Shown piece by piece: positions 1 through 8,727 of a stretch of DNA of 64,000 nucleotides. Source of the DNA: Cladochytrium replicatum (Eukaryota > Chytridiomycota > Chytridiomycetes > Cladochytriales > Cladochytriaceae). The translations under genes were made by a program, and so were the position numbers. A model generated the notes under the pieces. The model was given only the letters and a program-made list of their open reading frames with translations. It was not told the DNA's origin and made no database searches. The number at the start of each line of letters is the position of its first letter. Within the stretch, counting starts at the first letter, position 1. Where the stretch lies: assembly GCA_025526935.1 (NCBI GenBank), contig JAHLKD010000101.1:1-64000 (forward strand). The letters run 5' to 3'.

Positions 1-576
1 CAATTTGAAACTTCGCCACCCTTTGTTGCTACCCCCACACCAACATCTCCCAACAGTATGTCTTCGTTTGTTCCTGCTATATCGGCTTGGCCGCCTGTTT
101 CCAAACCCCCGACCTTATTGTAGGAACTGTCATGATGCCCCTGAAGTGTCGCGTGCCCATGTCTCTGTGTGTCTACATTTGCGTGCTAGTTTGTCTGCTA
201 GTTTTGATCTAGGCCCACCTGATGATCCCCGCCTACCTCTTGACATTGCAATTGATATGCTTTCACCACGGCCTTTTTATCCTTCCCCTGCTTTTTCCCA
301 GTGGGTTCTTGTTCTTCGTGCACTTAACCGCATTTGGTCAAACTGTCTTGGTTATGAGTTAGTTTTGTCTCCAGCTCCTGATTGTATCTTGTCTGCTTTT
401 GTTGATTTGGATATGCCTTAGTGTTTTGAAACATTTTACTTTTCCTACGGCTCGCACGGCTCCCCATGTGCTGCCAATTTACGTGTATTTTTACACTTGT
501 ATTTGGATTTTGCACCAGCGGGTGATATGTATTGGTTGGACAATAAATACATATTATGAAGTTCAAAAAAAAAAAA
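1..576 (+). mobile_element. 3' end of a LINE (non-LTR retrotransposon)
   Basis: The open frame at 5-421 ends with a cysteine/histidine cluster, CRNCHDAPEVSRAHVSVC (CX2C followed by HX4C), of the kind found after the reverse transcriptase of many LINE ORF2 proteins. It is followed by a non-coding tail with AATAAA at about 542-547 and an A12 run at 565-576, as expected for the 3' end of a polyadenylated LINE copy. The reverse transcriptase itself lies outside the window. A second LINE copy begins immediately downstream, so the two are head-to-tail. The family could be Tad-like, but clade assignment needs the missing RT domain. Confidence 0.7.
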
Positions 577-2530
577 TTTTTTTCATCGCTTCTGGCCTTG
601 CTCGCTCCCGTGCTCCCTCTGTGTCCCACCATCGCGCCCCTCAGGAAATTATTCCTGACTCTCAGCCCAGCAACTTTGGTGGAGAAAATTTTCTGTGGGC
701 AGATGAAGTGAATTCTCCTCGCAAATCACGTGACTTCTGATCACGTGACCAAGCATCATCCACTTCAGAACCGGCTCGAATTAGAGGAAGATCCCCCGCA
801 AGTGTCGTTGATGTTCACATGAATGATACAGTCGAAATGTCACTTACCATTGCTGATGCTGATCCCAAAGGGAAACGTCGAGCCTCAAAATCACCCCCGA
901 CTCGCCGACCTGCCTCTCGTGCCAGGGTCGAGAGGAATGCCTCTGCAGCTGATCATGCTACCTCTCCCTTGCCTACTCCTCGTGACCGATTCTTGGATGC
1001 TCTGCATATGCTGGCCCCTGCTCAAACTTCTGGATCTCATCCATTAGTGATGTCTGCTTTCACTCGTGCAATGCAATTTCTCCCAGTATTGGAACCAGAA
1101 ACCGAGGCTGCCTTCTTTGCTGCATTGACTATTGCTGTAGTTCTGTTGGTTGAAACTATCAGCTGCCCTCCTGCTGCTGTCTCTGCCGTGCCTTCCTATG
1201 CTCAAGTTGCGAGTGCTAGCCGACCGCCACCTGCCCCTGCTACTCGCAATCCTGGGCCTTTCAGCACTGCAAAATTTGCCTCTCGTGCATCAAATGCTAT
1301 TGTTCGTATTGAAGCTGCCGAAGCTGATGCTCAACCCGCCCTTTATCGCTCAGTGGTTGCTGGAGTGGACCCCCTATCTCGCAGATCACTACAGCCACCC
1401 AGATTGGTGATTGATTACCTGGCTGAGTCACCAATTTTGATCAATCCTCCTCAGCCTGTTCGTGATCGTGCTGCTGGTTTTGCTACTGTGAGGTTTAAGG
1501 AAATTTCGTCAGCCACTTAATCAGCTCCACACTCTGATTAATTGAATTTCTGGAAACCCTCAATTTTCCCATGACATTCGCCATATTAGTTTTATTGGGC
1601 GTAACACTGCTGAATTTATTTGTACTTCTGACTGTGCTGACAAGCTCTGCAAGGACATTTTTCCAGGTGATGAGGTGCCTGTTGATCTTTTTGACCCTGG
1701 GCAGCTTCGTTCTGGGTCTGTTCAATCACTTGAGCAGTGTCAAGGTGCTGTAGCAAGGCTGTTCACAAAAGATTTGCTCACCTCTTGCGAATTACTCCTG
1801 ATCCTGCAGTTTTTCTTTATCTTCGTTCTAATCTTCCTGCTGCAGGCTTTGAAGCTACTGTTTCTTTAGCCCGTTCTTCGCGTTCTGAAACTACATCTCG
1901 CAATTAATGTGGACTTTTCTTTCTGGAACCTTCAACTGTAGAGGTTTGCCTCTGGATTTTTCAGATTTACTTGCTTGGCTTCTTACTCATCAGCTTGATT
2001 TTTTAGTTTTAACAGAAACTCATCAGTTAACTTTAGACAGTGTTTCTTCAGAGTATTTGTTGTTTGATTCTCATCCTCCACCAGACGCTTCTTTGGCATC
2101 TGGTGTTGCTCTTCTTATTAACCCGCATCGGTGCAGTACTTATCAATATAGGTTGATTGCATCAGTTCCTTTGTGGTTTAGGTTTCGTCAGGTCGTGATT
2201 GGTGGATTTTATTTTCCCCCACGTTGGACTGCGGAAGACTGTTTGGGTGCATTATCTGATTTTCCTCAATTTGTTTCGAATTCGGATACACCAGTAGTTT
2301 TGGGGTGACTTCAATTTTAGAACTCAGAGCACTGGTGATTGTGTAACTAATGCCCATGCCAGAGCACTTCTTCCTTTTTTTACAGCCCACTCACTTTCAT
2401 TGGTTGTCCCAGCTTCTTCTTCAGCTCGTTGCCCAACTTTTCGTTCCCACTTAGGGAGTTCAATTATTGATTTGTTTTTTGCTTCTACTTATGTGACAGC
2501 TTCCTCTTATTTAGTGCATGATCAACCCCA
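577..2530 (+). mobile_element. Second LINE copy, 5' part, truncated and decayed
   Basis: Starts just after the poly-A of the preceding copy. It contains a leader of about 240 bases, an ORF1 (819-1907) and the endonuclease part of ORF2 (from 1907). All later ORF2 domains (reverse transcriptase, RNase H, knuckle) are absent. Similarity to LINE coding sequence stops near 2530, where a decayed glutamate-cysteine ligase fragment on the other strand begins. The element has frameshifts in both ORFs and cannot be active. Confidence 0.7.
819..1907 (+). pseudogene. LINE ORF1 (gag-like), frameshifted
   Basis: The first frame is open from ATG 819 to 1520. It is rich in Ala, Pro, Ser and Arg with a basic N-terminal stretch, typical of fungal LINE ORF1 proteins, which bind the element RNA. 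After about 1497 the coding signal moves to another frame, crosses an in-frame stop near 1550, and moves again near 1780. It ends at TAA 1905-1907. No zinc knuckle is visible. That the pieces belong to one ORF1 is inferred from continuous protein-like composition across the frame changes and from the junction with ORF2. Confidence 0.6.
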
Positions 2531-2600
2531 GTCTATGGCTCGGGTCCGTTTGACAAATATAGCGAAATGCTATCATATCTTGATTTGGGTATAACGAACC
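1907..2600 (+). pseudogene. LINE ORF2 N-terminal endonuclease domain, frameshifted and truncated
   Basis: ORF2 starts at ATG 1907 and encodes an endonuclease/exonuclease/phosphatase (APE-like) domain. Visible motifs are SGTFNCRGLP near the N-terminus, LVLTETH (catalytic Glu block), a SGVALLIN strand and GGFYFPP. The frame breaks at about 2304, exactly in the GDFN metal-binding block, which reads on in the next frame as GDFNF, then continues to DLFFAS near 2480. In an intact element this domain nicks target DNA to prime reverse transcription. The remainder of ORF2 is missing. Confidence 0.75.
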
Positions 2601-3402
2601 GAGACATATCGAGCGGCTGGGTACCAAAGTGAGGTTTACGACGATGACAGGGTTGTATGCTTACTTCTAAACCCCGCTCCTCTCGCGTTCTGTCATCTAC
2701 TGCACCAGCAATCACATTCCATCGACGTCAGGTATCCTTTGAAGGTTGGAGCGGCCTGACAATGTTAGCTGGTGGAGGAATAAAAATTCGATAAGTGTTA
2801 AGGTAGAAAGTTATAAAGCTTCACTATCTCACCATGATGGGCGAGACCACGGCAAGGTGATCGTACAATCTCCGAGCTTCTTCAATCGAGCATGCCTGGA
2901 ACGTGATCTGCAAGCAACAGCATCCCATTCCAAAGCACATGCAGTCCAGGTACACTGAATCCTCTTTTGCATCTGGGACGCAATCCAGCAAGTGAGACTT
3001 GCTCTCACGATAAGCCTGGTCCTCAGGTGCACGCGTGCTGCACGCAATGGAGGCGAGCACTTGGAGCCCCTCTGTAGTCATGTGTTGAATTGTCACCGGG
3101 ACGGGCTCCCGGAATGGCGAGGCGTCGCGCGATCAACAAAAATGGGGAGATTGATGGCGACCTTTCCACCACGTCTCGTTCGGATGTTCTTCGTGAGTTT
3201 TGGAAACCGGACATGCTCGTTGATGCAGGCGTCGGGTATAAAGAGAGAACGCGCAGCACCATTGGAAGGAGAGTGGATTGTGATCCCGTGGGGGACTCCA
3301 AAATTTGCCAGACCCAAGAAGGGGGAAGGATGTAATTGTTAAAACTGAGTCATTGGTGGTAGGCAGATTCGATATCGCCAATGCACGTCTGAGAATACTC
3401 AT
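2535..3402 (-). pseudogene. Glutamate-cysteine ligase (gamma-glutamylcysteine synthetase) fragment
   Basis: Several blocks on the minus strand match eukaryotic glutamate-cysteine ligase, the rate-limiting enzyme of glutathione synthesis. From 5' to 3' they are: a TITSFPLLG block (about 3335), AARSLFIPDACINEHVRFP with NIRTRRGGKVAINLP (3130-3270), VYLDCMCFGMGCCCLQITFQ (2880-2950), [12 protein letters not shown] (about 2690-2725) and [10 protein letters not shown] (about 2565-2595). The order is that of the family. The blocks lie in different frames, are separated by unrelated sequence and carry stops, and both ends of the protein are missing. It is therefore a dead internal fragment, lying between LINE and copia remnants. 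Confidence 0.85.
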
Positions 3403-3464
3403 GAGAACGCCATTCTAACAAAAAGCTGCTGATTTTACCTGTCTCGCATACTTGGCTCGACAGA

Positions 3465-3695
3465 CTAAAGATCCTTCAGTGACGCGCCGTACGGAGCTCC
3501 ACAAGCCCGGTTGTCTTCGTAGATTGCGATGCTGATAGGCTTTTCGCTGCGAATACCGAGTCCTTCCATCATCATCTTGAACCACGTAGCTTCTTGAGCC
3601 GTAGTCGTGAAAGCATAGAACTCTGCTTCAATTGTCGAGATTGCGATCAATCGTTGCGAGCGAGATCGCCAAGAGATAGGTCCACCAGTAGTCAT
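3465..3695 (-). pseudogene. Ty1/copia-type RNase H fragment
   Basis: The minus-strand frame contains GGPISWRSRSQRLIAISTIE followed by AEFYAFTTTAQEATWF and IAIYEDNRA. This is the hallmark of the RNase H region at the C-terminus of copia polyproteins (ISWKS...STxEAEY...EAxW...DN). The frame loses similarity after the DN block and no LTR or integrase is seen nearby, so only a scrap remains. Its 3' side abuts the glutamate-cysteine ligase fragment. Confidence 0.75.
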
Positions 3696-3699
3696 GAAG

Positions 3700-4529
3700 A
3701 TGAAGCCGCCAGTGGATTTTCAAGTTTCGCTACGACCAACAAAACAGTTGTGGACACTACTGTGTCACACACAGATGAGGGCTGCTCTTAATCTTTGATG
3801 GAAAGAAAAAACCATAATAGAAGTTTTACAAGATCCAAACATCCTCTTCATGCTTTGTTCTTAAAAACAACGAAAAACACACACAACAAAACACTAGCGA
3901 AAAAGGACAAGAACGTCAAAAGAACTCACCATTATATTGCAGCAAAGCCGAGTAGAGGAAAAGGAAAAGAAAAACAGGGGCAAGCGAAAAAAAAAAAGAA
4001 AAGGCGTGCAAACGCAAAAACGGAAGTTACGGGTATGTCCATTTCAATATCAAAACGCTTTCACCCACGCTCAATTATCCCAACCACCCACCCCGAGGCT
4101 CATTCCCGCACTTTTGGAAGATGAAGAAATGGGACGAATGCAAAGAAACCTGCAAGCTCTTGAATGAACGATCAGGTAAACAGGAGGAAATCAACGGCCA
4201 TAGCATACAGTAAAAGGAAAGGAAAATCGAGCGGTCCAGGCAGCAGGTTGGTTTGAAAATAACAGGCACTTCCTTTTTTTTCTGGTTCGTCGCTCAGGGA
4301 GTCACACAAAGAAACCCAGAACTGTATAATAAAGAAAATCCACCCTCATACGCCAGCAAAAGAAATTATGTGAAGTTGGAGCCATCACGCCCTTCGACCC
4401 AATGAGAAATTGGCAAGATATAGAAACAAATGAGTAACAATCACTTGGCGGAGAGCGAGAATTCAACAGCAGAAAAAAAAACTTGAGAGCATCGCAAAAC
4501 GTTCCCATCCGGCCGCACACGAGAATTTT
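3700..4529. other. Intergenic stretch, no gene seen
   Basis: About 0.8 kb, A-rich on the plus strand (3795-4060), with no frame showing a recognisable domain or spliced gene structure. It probably includes the 3' untranslated region of the minus-strand gene that ends at 4530. Confidence 0.5.
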
Positions 4530-6670
4530 CTAAAAGTGTCGCATCTCAGCAACCATGAGCTGCCTCTCGATTGCCCTCTTCGGCAATGCTCCGACCACAA
4601 TCTCATCGTCCCTCGCCGGCGTGAGATACTGCAACGGCACAAGCCCCTTCCGGAGACTCTTTGGCTTCACCGCGTTCTCGTCCGACAGGAACGCAGGCAC
4701 AGGCGGCGGCGGTCCCGCGCGCTTGAGCTCTTCCATCGCCTTCTCGGCTTCCGGGTCGGTCTTCTGCGTCCTCAGCATCCGTCCAATCATCCGCCCCGTG
4801 TTATTGCTGTCGACCGGCACGCCCATCTTCTCGTAAGCCTCGGGGGTGACGTACATCCCCGTGGTCGTGATGGCGTGGTACAGGTTGCCTTCTTTGCGAC
4901 ACACGGCCCAGTTGTCCTCGAAGATCTCTTCGACCATGACAATGTCGTGGCGCTCGAGGGGGAGTTCTTCGGGGTCCAAGGGTGTGTACGGGAGGATCGC
5001 TTTGTAGCGTCGGCCTTTGAGGACTGGTGGCTCCCAGTTCGACGGGCCGCCGACGCCGCGGGGCGGTGGGCTGGAAATGACGCGGATCTTGGTGACCCCG
5101 TTGACGATGTAGGTCGTTGAGTGACCCCACCGGTTGACAACAGTCTGCGTTTTTACGTTGGAGAGCTCTTCGTCGTTCTGCTCATAGTAGTTCCAGTCGG
5201 TCAGGATGTTGCCGTTCGCTTTCGCGTCGCCGTTGGTGCCGTCGCCGGCCTGACGTCGTGGTCGTGGGGTTGGAATCGACTTTGGCTTGTGCGGCTTTGC
5301 GATCGCGGACTCCTTGTCGTCTTCTTTGCGCGCACCTTCGACTACCTCGCCGGCGCTGATGGCAAGGGTCGCTTCGTCTTCCTGTTCAGCAAGGTCAACA
5401 AGCTCGTCGTCTTCGGCATCCGTAGCGGTTACATCATTGCTCGTTTCTTCGCTCACGTTTTCCTTTGAGGAATTGCGATCGCCGTTACCCATGAGCACAG
5501 CCATCGCAGCCTCTGCAGCCGCGGTCTGCTCCCTTTGACGTATGATGTTTGCAGCCTGGATTCGCTTCCGTCGTGCATCCTCGAGAAGTTTTCCAAAGAT
5601 GAAGAGCGTTACCTTGTCGATGAAAGAACCATCGGTTACAGGTCCCTCCGGCACATCGTAGTCATCGGCCTCCGGATCGAACGCAAATTTGCCCTTCTCT
5701 TCGCGCTTGCGGATTTTGCGAAGGCGCAACCAAAGAATGAGGAGTGCAATACCGCCGAGGAGCACAGCTGCACCCACAACTGACCCTACAATAATCCCCT
5801 GACCAGTATTTTGTGTCACGAAATAGTCACAACTTGTGACATTGGTGATCAGGAATGATTGGCTGACGTAGTTTGGTTCGGTTCCGTTCGTCATTTTTCC
5901 CATGGCACTGAAGACGTATGGACCATATCCTTCCAAAAACGATGGCAGAGGAACAACCGTCCAGTTGTAAAGAATGCCCGTAGCAGGAATGTACGGTATT
6001 TCTGCATTGTTGAGTTTGATACGGGCTGTCGAATTAACGGTCTGCAGACGAACAATTTTTAGAATCATCTATGTGAGATTTCACAGTAGGAACTGACCAG
6101 CAGTATTGGGGACTAACATGTTACAGATAGAATGACAAACTGTAGTTTAGCTTCAACTTCTTTGCCTAAACTTGAACCACCAACCTGAATGTAGAAATCT
6201 AATGTGGATATGCTGCTGGCCATCTGACTGGCTTTGAGCGTTATCGTCTTCCCCAAAATAAGCTGGAAATCGCCCGCCGAGCCCGGAATCTTGTACTCGC
6301 ATGCACCATCCCCGCCTTGTATCTGCAAGCCATCTTCTAACAAAAAAAAAGAGATAGGCAGAAGTTTGAGCAAAAGTATCCTTTAACAATAAGCCCGGGC
6401 CATTATCTGGACGCCGCGCGTACCGGGGAAGAAATCCAGGGATTGCAGGTGACTCTTACTGGCTGTAGCATCGCCGTTCTTTGCAGAACTCTGTTCTGTT
6501 AGTGGCGCGGCTGAAGAGAGGCCCACGAACAGAGCGAAGATAACGAGTAGCCGTACTATGAGAGCGAGGGTGTGTGGTGTTCTTCTTGGGGATAAATGAG
6601 GAAGTTGTGATGCTGAGTTGGGTGGTGGGGTGGGTGGCAAGCTCCTCCGCACCGAGGAAGAGGGAAGCAT
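4530..6670 (-). CDS. Single-pass membrane protein with cytoplasmic SH3 domain
   Basis: Three exons. Exon 1 starts at ATG 6670 and carries an Arg-rich leader then a signal-anchor-like stretch (LALIVRLLVIFALFVGLSSA). Exon 2 covers about 6338-6185. The last exon runs from 6068 to the stop at 4530. The extracellular part has several NxT/S sites. A clear transmembrane helix (GIIVGSVVGAAVLLGGIALL) follows, then a basic stop-transfer RLRKIRKREEK. The long cytoplasmic tail has an acidic region and an SH3-like domain around 5050-4830 (AILPYTPLDPEELPLERHD ... NWAVCRKEG). The arrangement recalls yeast Fus1 and other SH3-tailed cell-surface proteins that organise actin or polarity factors, but no orthology is claimed. 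The exon 1/2 donor is uncertain (two candidate GT sites). Confidence 0.7.
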
Positions 6671-7063
6671 TGTGGAAATTAAGAGTAGCTCGATGCACGG
6701 ATGACAAAGGTAAAGAAGTCAGCCGTAGCGTCTGAGAGTCGCGGCGGTTCTCGAGACACGCAGCCCACAACGCAGCCCGGCAAATGTGAATGTGGGACGG
6801 GGCTGGGGGGTTGGGCACGAGGGCAAATTTTAAGAATATACTGAACTTTGGGGTTTGGATTTGGAAGTATGTATCCGTAAAAGAAGTGGAGATGCTATCA
6901 CTAAACCGTTGCTATTTTCGAAGATCAATATCAACTGAACAAACATAAAAATTACAGAAGGGAAGAGCTAAAGTGTCCTAGGTTTCCATATTCACGGAGA
7001 GAAAGTCTGCTGTCGTATTTCAGAAACAAATCTGGTTCGGGCCGAGTAAATTTGCAAAACATC
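6671..7063. promoter_or_regulatory. Shared 5' region of the SH3 gene and 3' region of the E2 gene
   Basis: Both flanking genes are on the minus strand, so this stretch should contain the promoter and 5' leader of the SH3 membrane protein and the 3' untranslated region of the RAD6-type gene. I see no convincing TATA box or repeat. Confidence 0.4.
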
Positions 7064-7654
7064 TCAGTTGACCCAGGAGTCCTCCACTGTCTCACGCACA
7101 CGCTTGTTGTACTCTTTTTTGTTTTCCTGGAACAACCGTGCAGCTTCGGCGTTCGCGGGACTGTTGGGATTTGGGTCGTGGAGGAGCGATTGAATGGAGG
7201 TGAGAATAGCTGCAACATCATACGTTGGTGACCTATTCAAAAATAGCATTCGTTTCGGCAACAATTCATTTGAGTCAACAAAGAAAGCATACCATCTGTT
7301 TTGCAAGATATCCAGACACAGGTCCCCGTTTGCGTACACGTTTGGGTGGAACATACGGCTGACAAACTTGACATGGGGAGGTTTCGTTGGGTAAGACTCG
7401 TCAAAGGTAAGCACCAATTTGAAGGTTCCGTCTTCGAAAGGGGTTTCCTCCGGGCCAAAGATGACAGCATTCCACAAGAGTACATTGTCCTGGCAAGGTG
7501 CACCGGAAACGCCTGAGTTTCGAGCGGTGACGCACGGATGATTAGTAAAGCAAAACCTGCAAAGTCTTGGAGTAGGAGCAGGAGTACCTTCTGGGGGATC
7601 GGTCTGCAGCCTCTTGAAATCGCGCATCAGTCTGCGTTTGGCTGGGGTCGACAT
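7064..7654 (-). CDS. RAD6: Ubiquitin-conjugating enzyme E2, Rad6/Ubc2 type
   Basis: Three exons joined by introns 7587-7513 (75 nt) and 7292-7233 (60 nt) give a 151-residue protein, the usual Rad6 length without the yeast acidic tail. The start is fixed by [20 protein letters not shown]. The catalytic region reads [19 protein letters not shown], with the active-site cysteine in LCLDIL, followed by [17 protein letters not shown]. Rad6 carries ubiquitin for histone H2B, PCNA and N-end-rule substrates together with RING partners such as Bre1, Rad18 and Ubr1 (family knowledge). Both introns are recovered precisely because the joined codons restore conserved residues (EG|VS and RW|SPT). Confidence 0.95.
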   Translation of the reverse strand: MSTPAKRRLMRDFKRLQTDPPEGTPAPTPRLCRFCFTNHPCVTARNSGVSGAPCQDNVLLWNAVIFGPEETPFEDGTFKLVLTFDESYPTKPPHVKFVSRMFHPNVYANGDLCLDILQNRWYAFFVDSNELLPKRMLFLNRSPTYDVAAILTSIQSLLHDPNPNSPANAEAARLFQENKKEYNKRVRETVEDSWVN

Positions 7655-7851
7655 TTCTGCACGAAGGAGAGAGTCGAAACGGATATGAGTACGATTGATG
7701 GAACGCACACACCGACGCCCGCACGTGATGTGAACGGGTTGTGAATGGGTCACAGTGTGAGTGACTGATTCACTTTCCTATCACGTGTGGGGGCACTGTG
7801 TGACTTATCACAGCTATTCGAATTTATTGATCACCTACTTCAACCTCAACC

Positions 7852-8567
7852 TCAATCGATGGTGCGGATCCCGTCCCGCTCAACCACTTTGATCAGGAAT
7901 TTAGGAAGGTTTCCAATAAACCTCTTCTTGAGCTCGTCAAAGCACTTTTGCAGCAGCGCCCGCGCCTCTGCGAGTTCGAGATCTGCGCGCCAGTACCTGT
8001 CCATAGTCGACATGACAAAGTATGATGCGTACCCCTGGGTCGCGAAGGGCATCTTTTGCGATGCGGCAAGGTAGTCGCTCCAGTAGAGCTCAGGTGCGCC
8101 GGTTTTCGGGTCCACGCCGCCGATCAGGATGTTGACTTGGTATGCGTTCTGTCGATAATCCCGAGGCCCAGCAATTAACTCCTCCGATATTCAAAAAAGA
8201 ATAATAAAAAAACTCTCACCCTGCTCCTCAAACTATCCGCCATCTCCCTCCTCGTGTACGCCGCAACCGCCTTTGTCGAAAGCGGCACGCCGTTCCTGAT
8301 CTCGTAAAGTTTGATGTTGCGCTGGATGTACTCTGCGAACTGCACTGCGTCGCCGGCCTCGCCGATGGTGAGGAGCAGGTTATGCTTGTTGAGTTCGCGC
8401 GTTTTGTCCTCTTCTTCCTTCATGATGACGATTGAGCGCGCAGAGGTAGTGTCTGCGGCTAAGAGGACAAAGTCCTTGCCGGTGATGCCGATGAGAACCT
8501 GGAATGAATTTTTGGGCGGTGAGTTGTGGTGATCACCTGGAGCCAAGAACAGAGCGAGTACCTCCAT
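7852..8567 (-). CDS. PRE1: 20S proteasome subunit beta-4 (Pre1/PSMB2 type)
   Basis: Exons 8567-8562 (coding only Met-Glu), 8498-8220 and 8148-7852, separated by introns of 63 and 71 nt, encode 193 residues. The protein begins MEVLIGITGKDFVLLAADTT and contains RSIVIMK, RNGVPLSTKAVAAYTRREMA and DPKTGAPELYWSDYLA. This matches the non-catalytic beta-4 subunit of the 20S core: there is no propeptide and no N-terminal threonine nucleophile. It sits in the outer chamber ring beside catalytic beta subunits (family knowledge). The two-codon first exon is supported by GAG|GTACTC and CCAG|GTTCTC junctions. It lies beside the Rad6 gene, another ubiquitin-system gene, on the same strand. Confidence 0.93.
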
Positions 8568-8727
8568 GATAGTCGAGCGGAGTGAGAGACTTTAAGCTGG
8601 CCAAGTGCGTTCAATGTGATTTCAGCTCCACTCCCTACATGCGGAATTGCGAGATTCAGTCCAGTTGTGACGGTCCACCAGCTAACTCACCGGCTGACGC
8701 GTACGCTGCTTGTGGCGCAACACGGCT
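8568..8727. promoter_or_regulatory. Short bidirectional promoter between PRE1 and the OB-fold gene
   Basis: Only about 160 bases separate the divergent start codons at 8567 (minus) and 8728 (plus), so the two genes should share a promoter. The plus-strand start is uncertain, and a later start would lengthen this interval. Confidence 0.4.

Noticed and set aside
399-740. 113-codon plus-strand open frame across the LINE poly-A
   Set aside because: It runs through the A12/T7 homopolymer and shows no domain; it bridges two element copies and is a chance frame.
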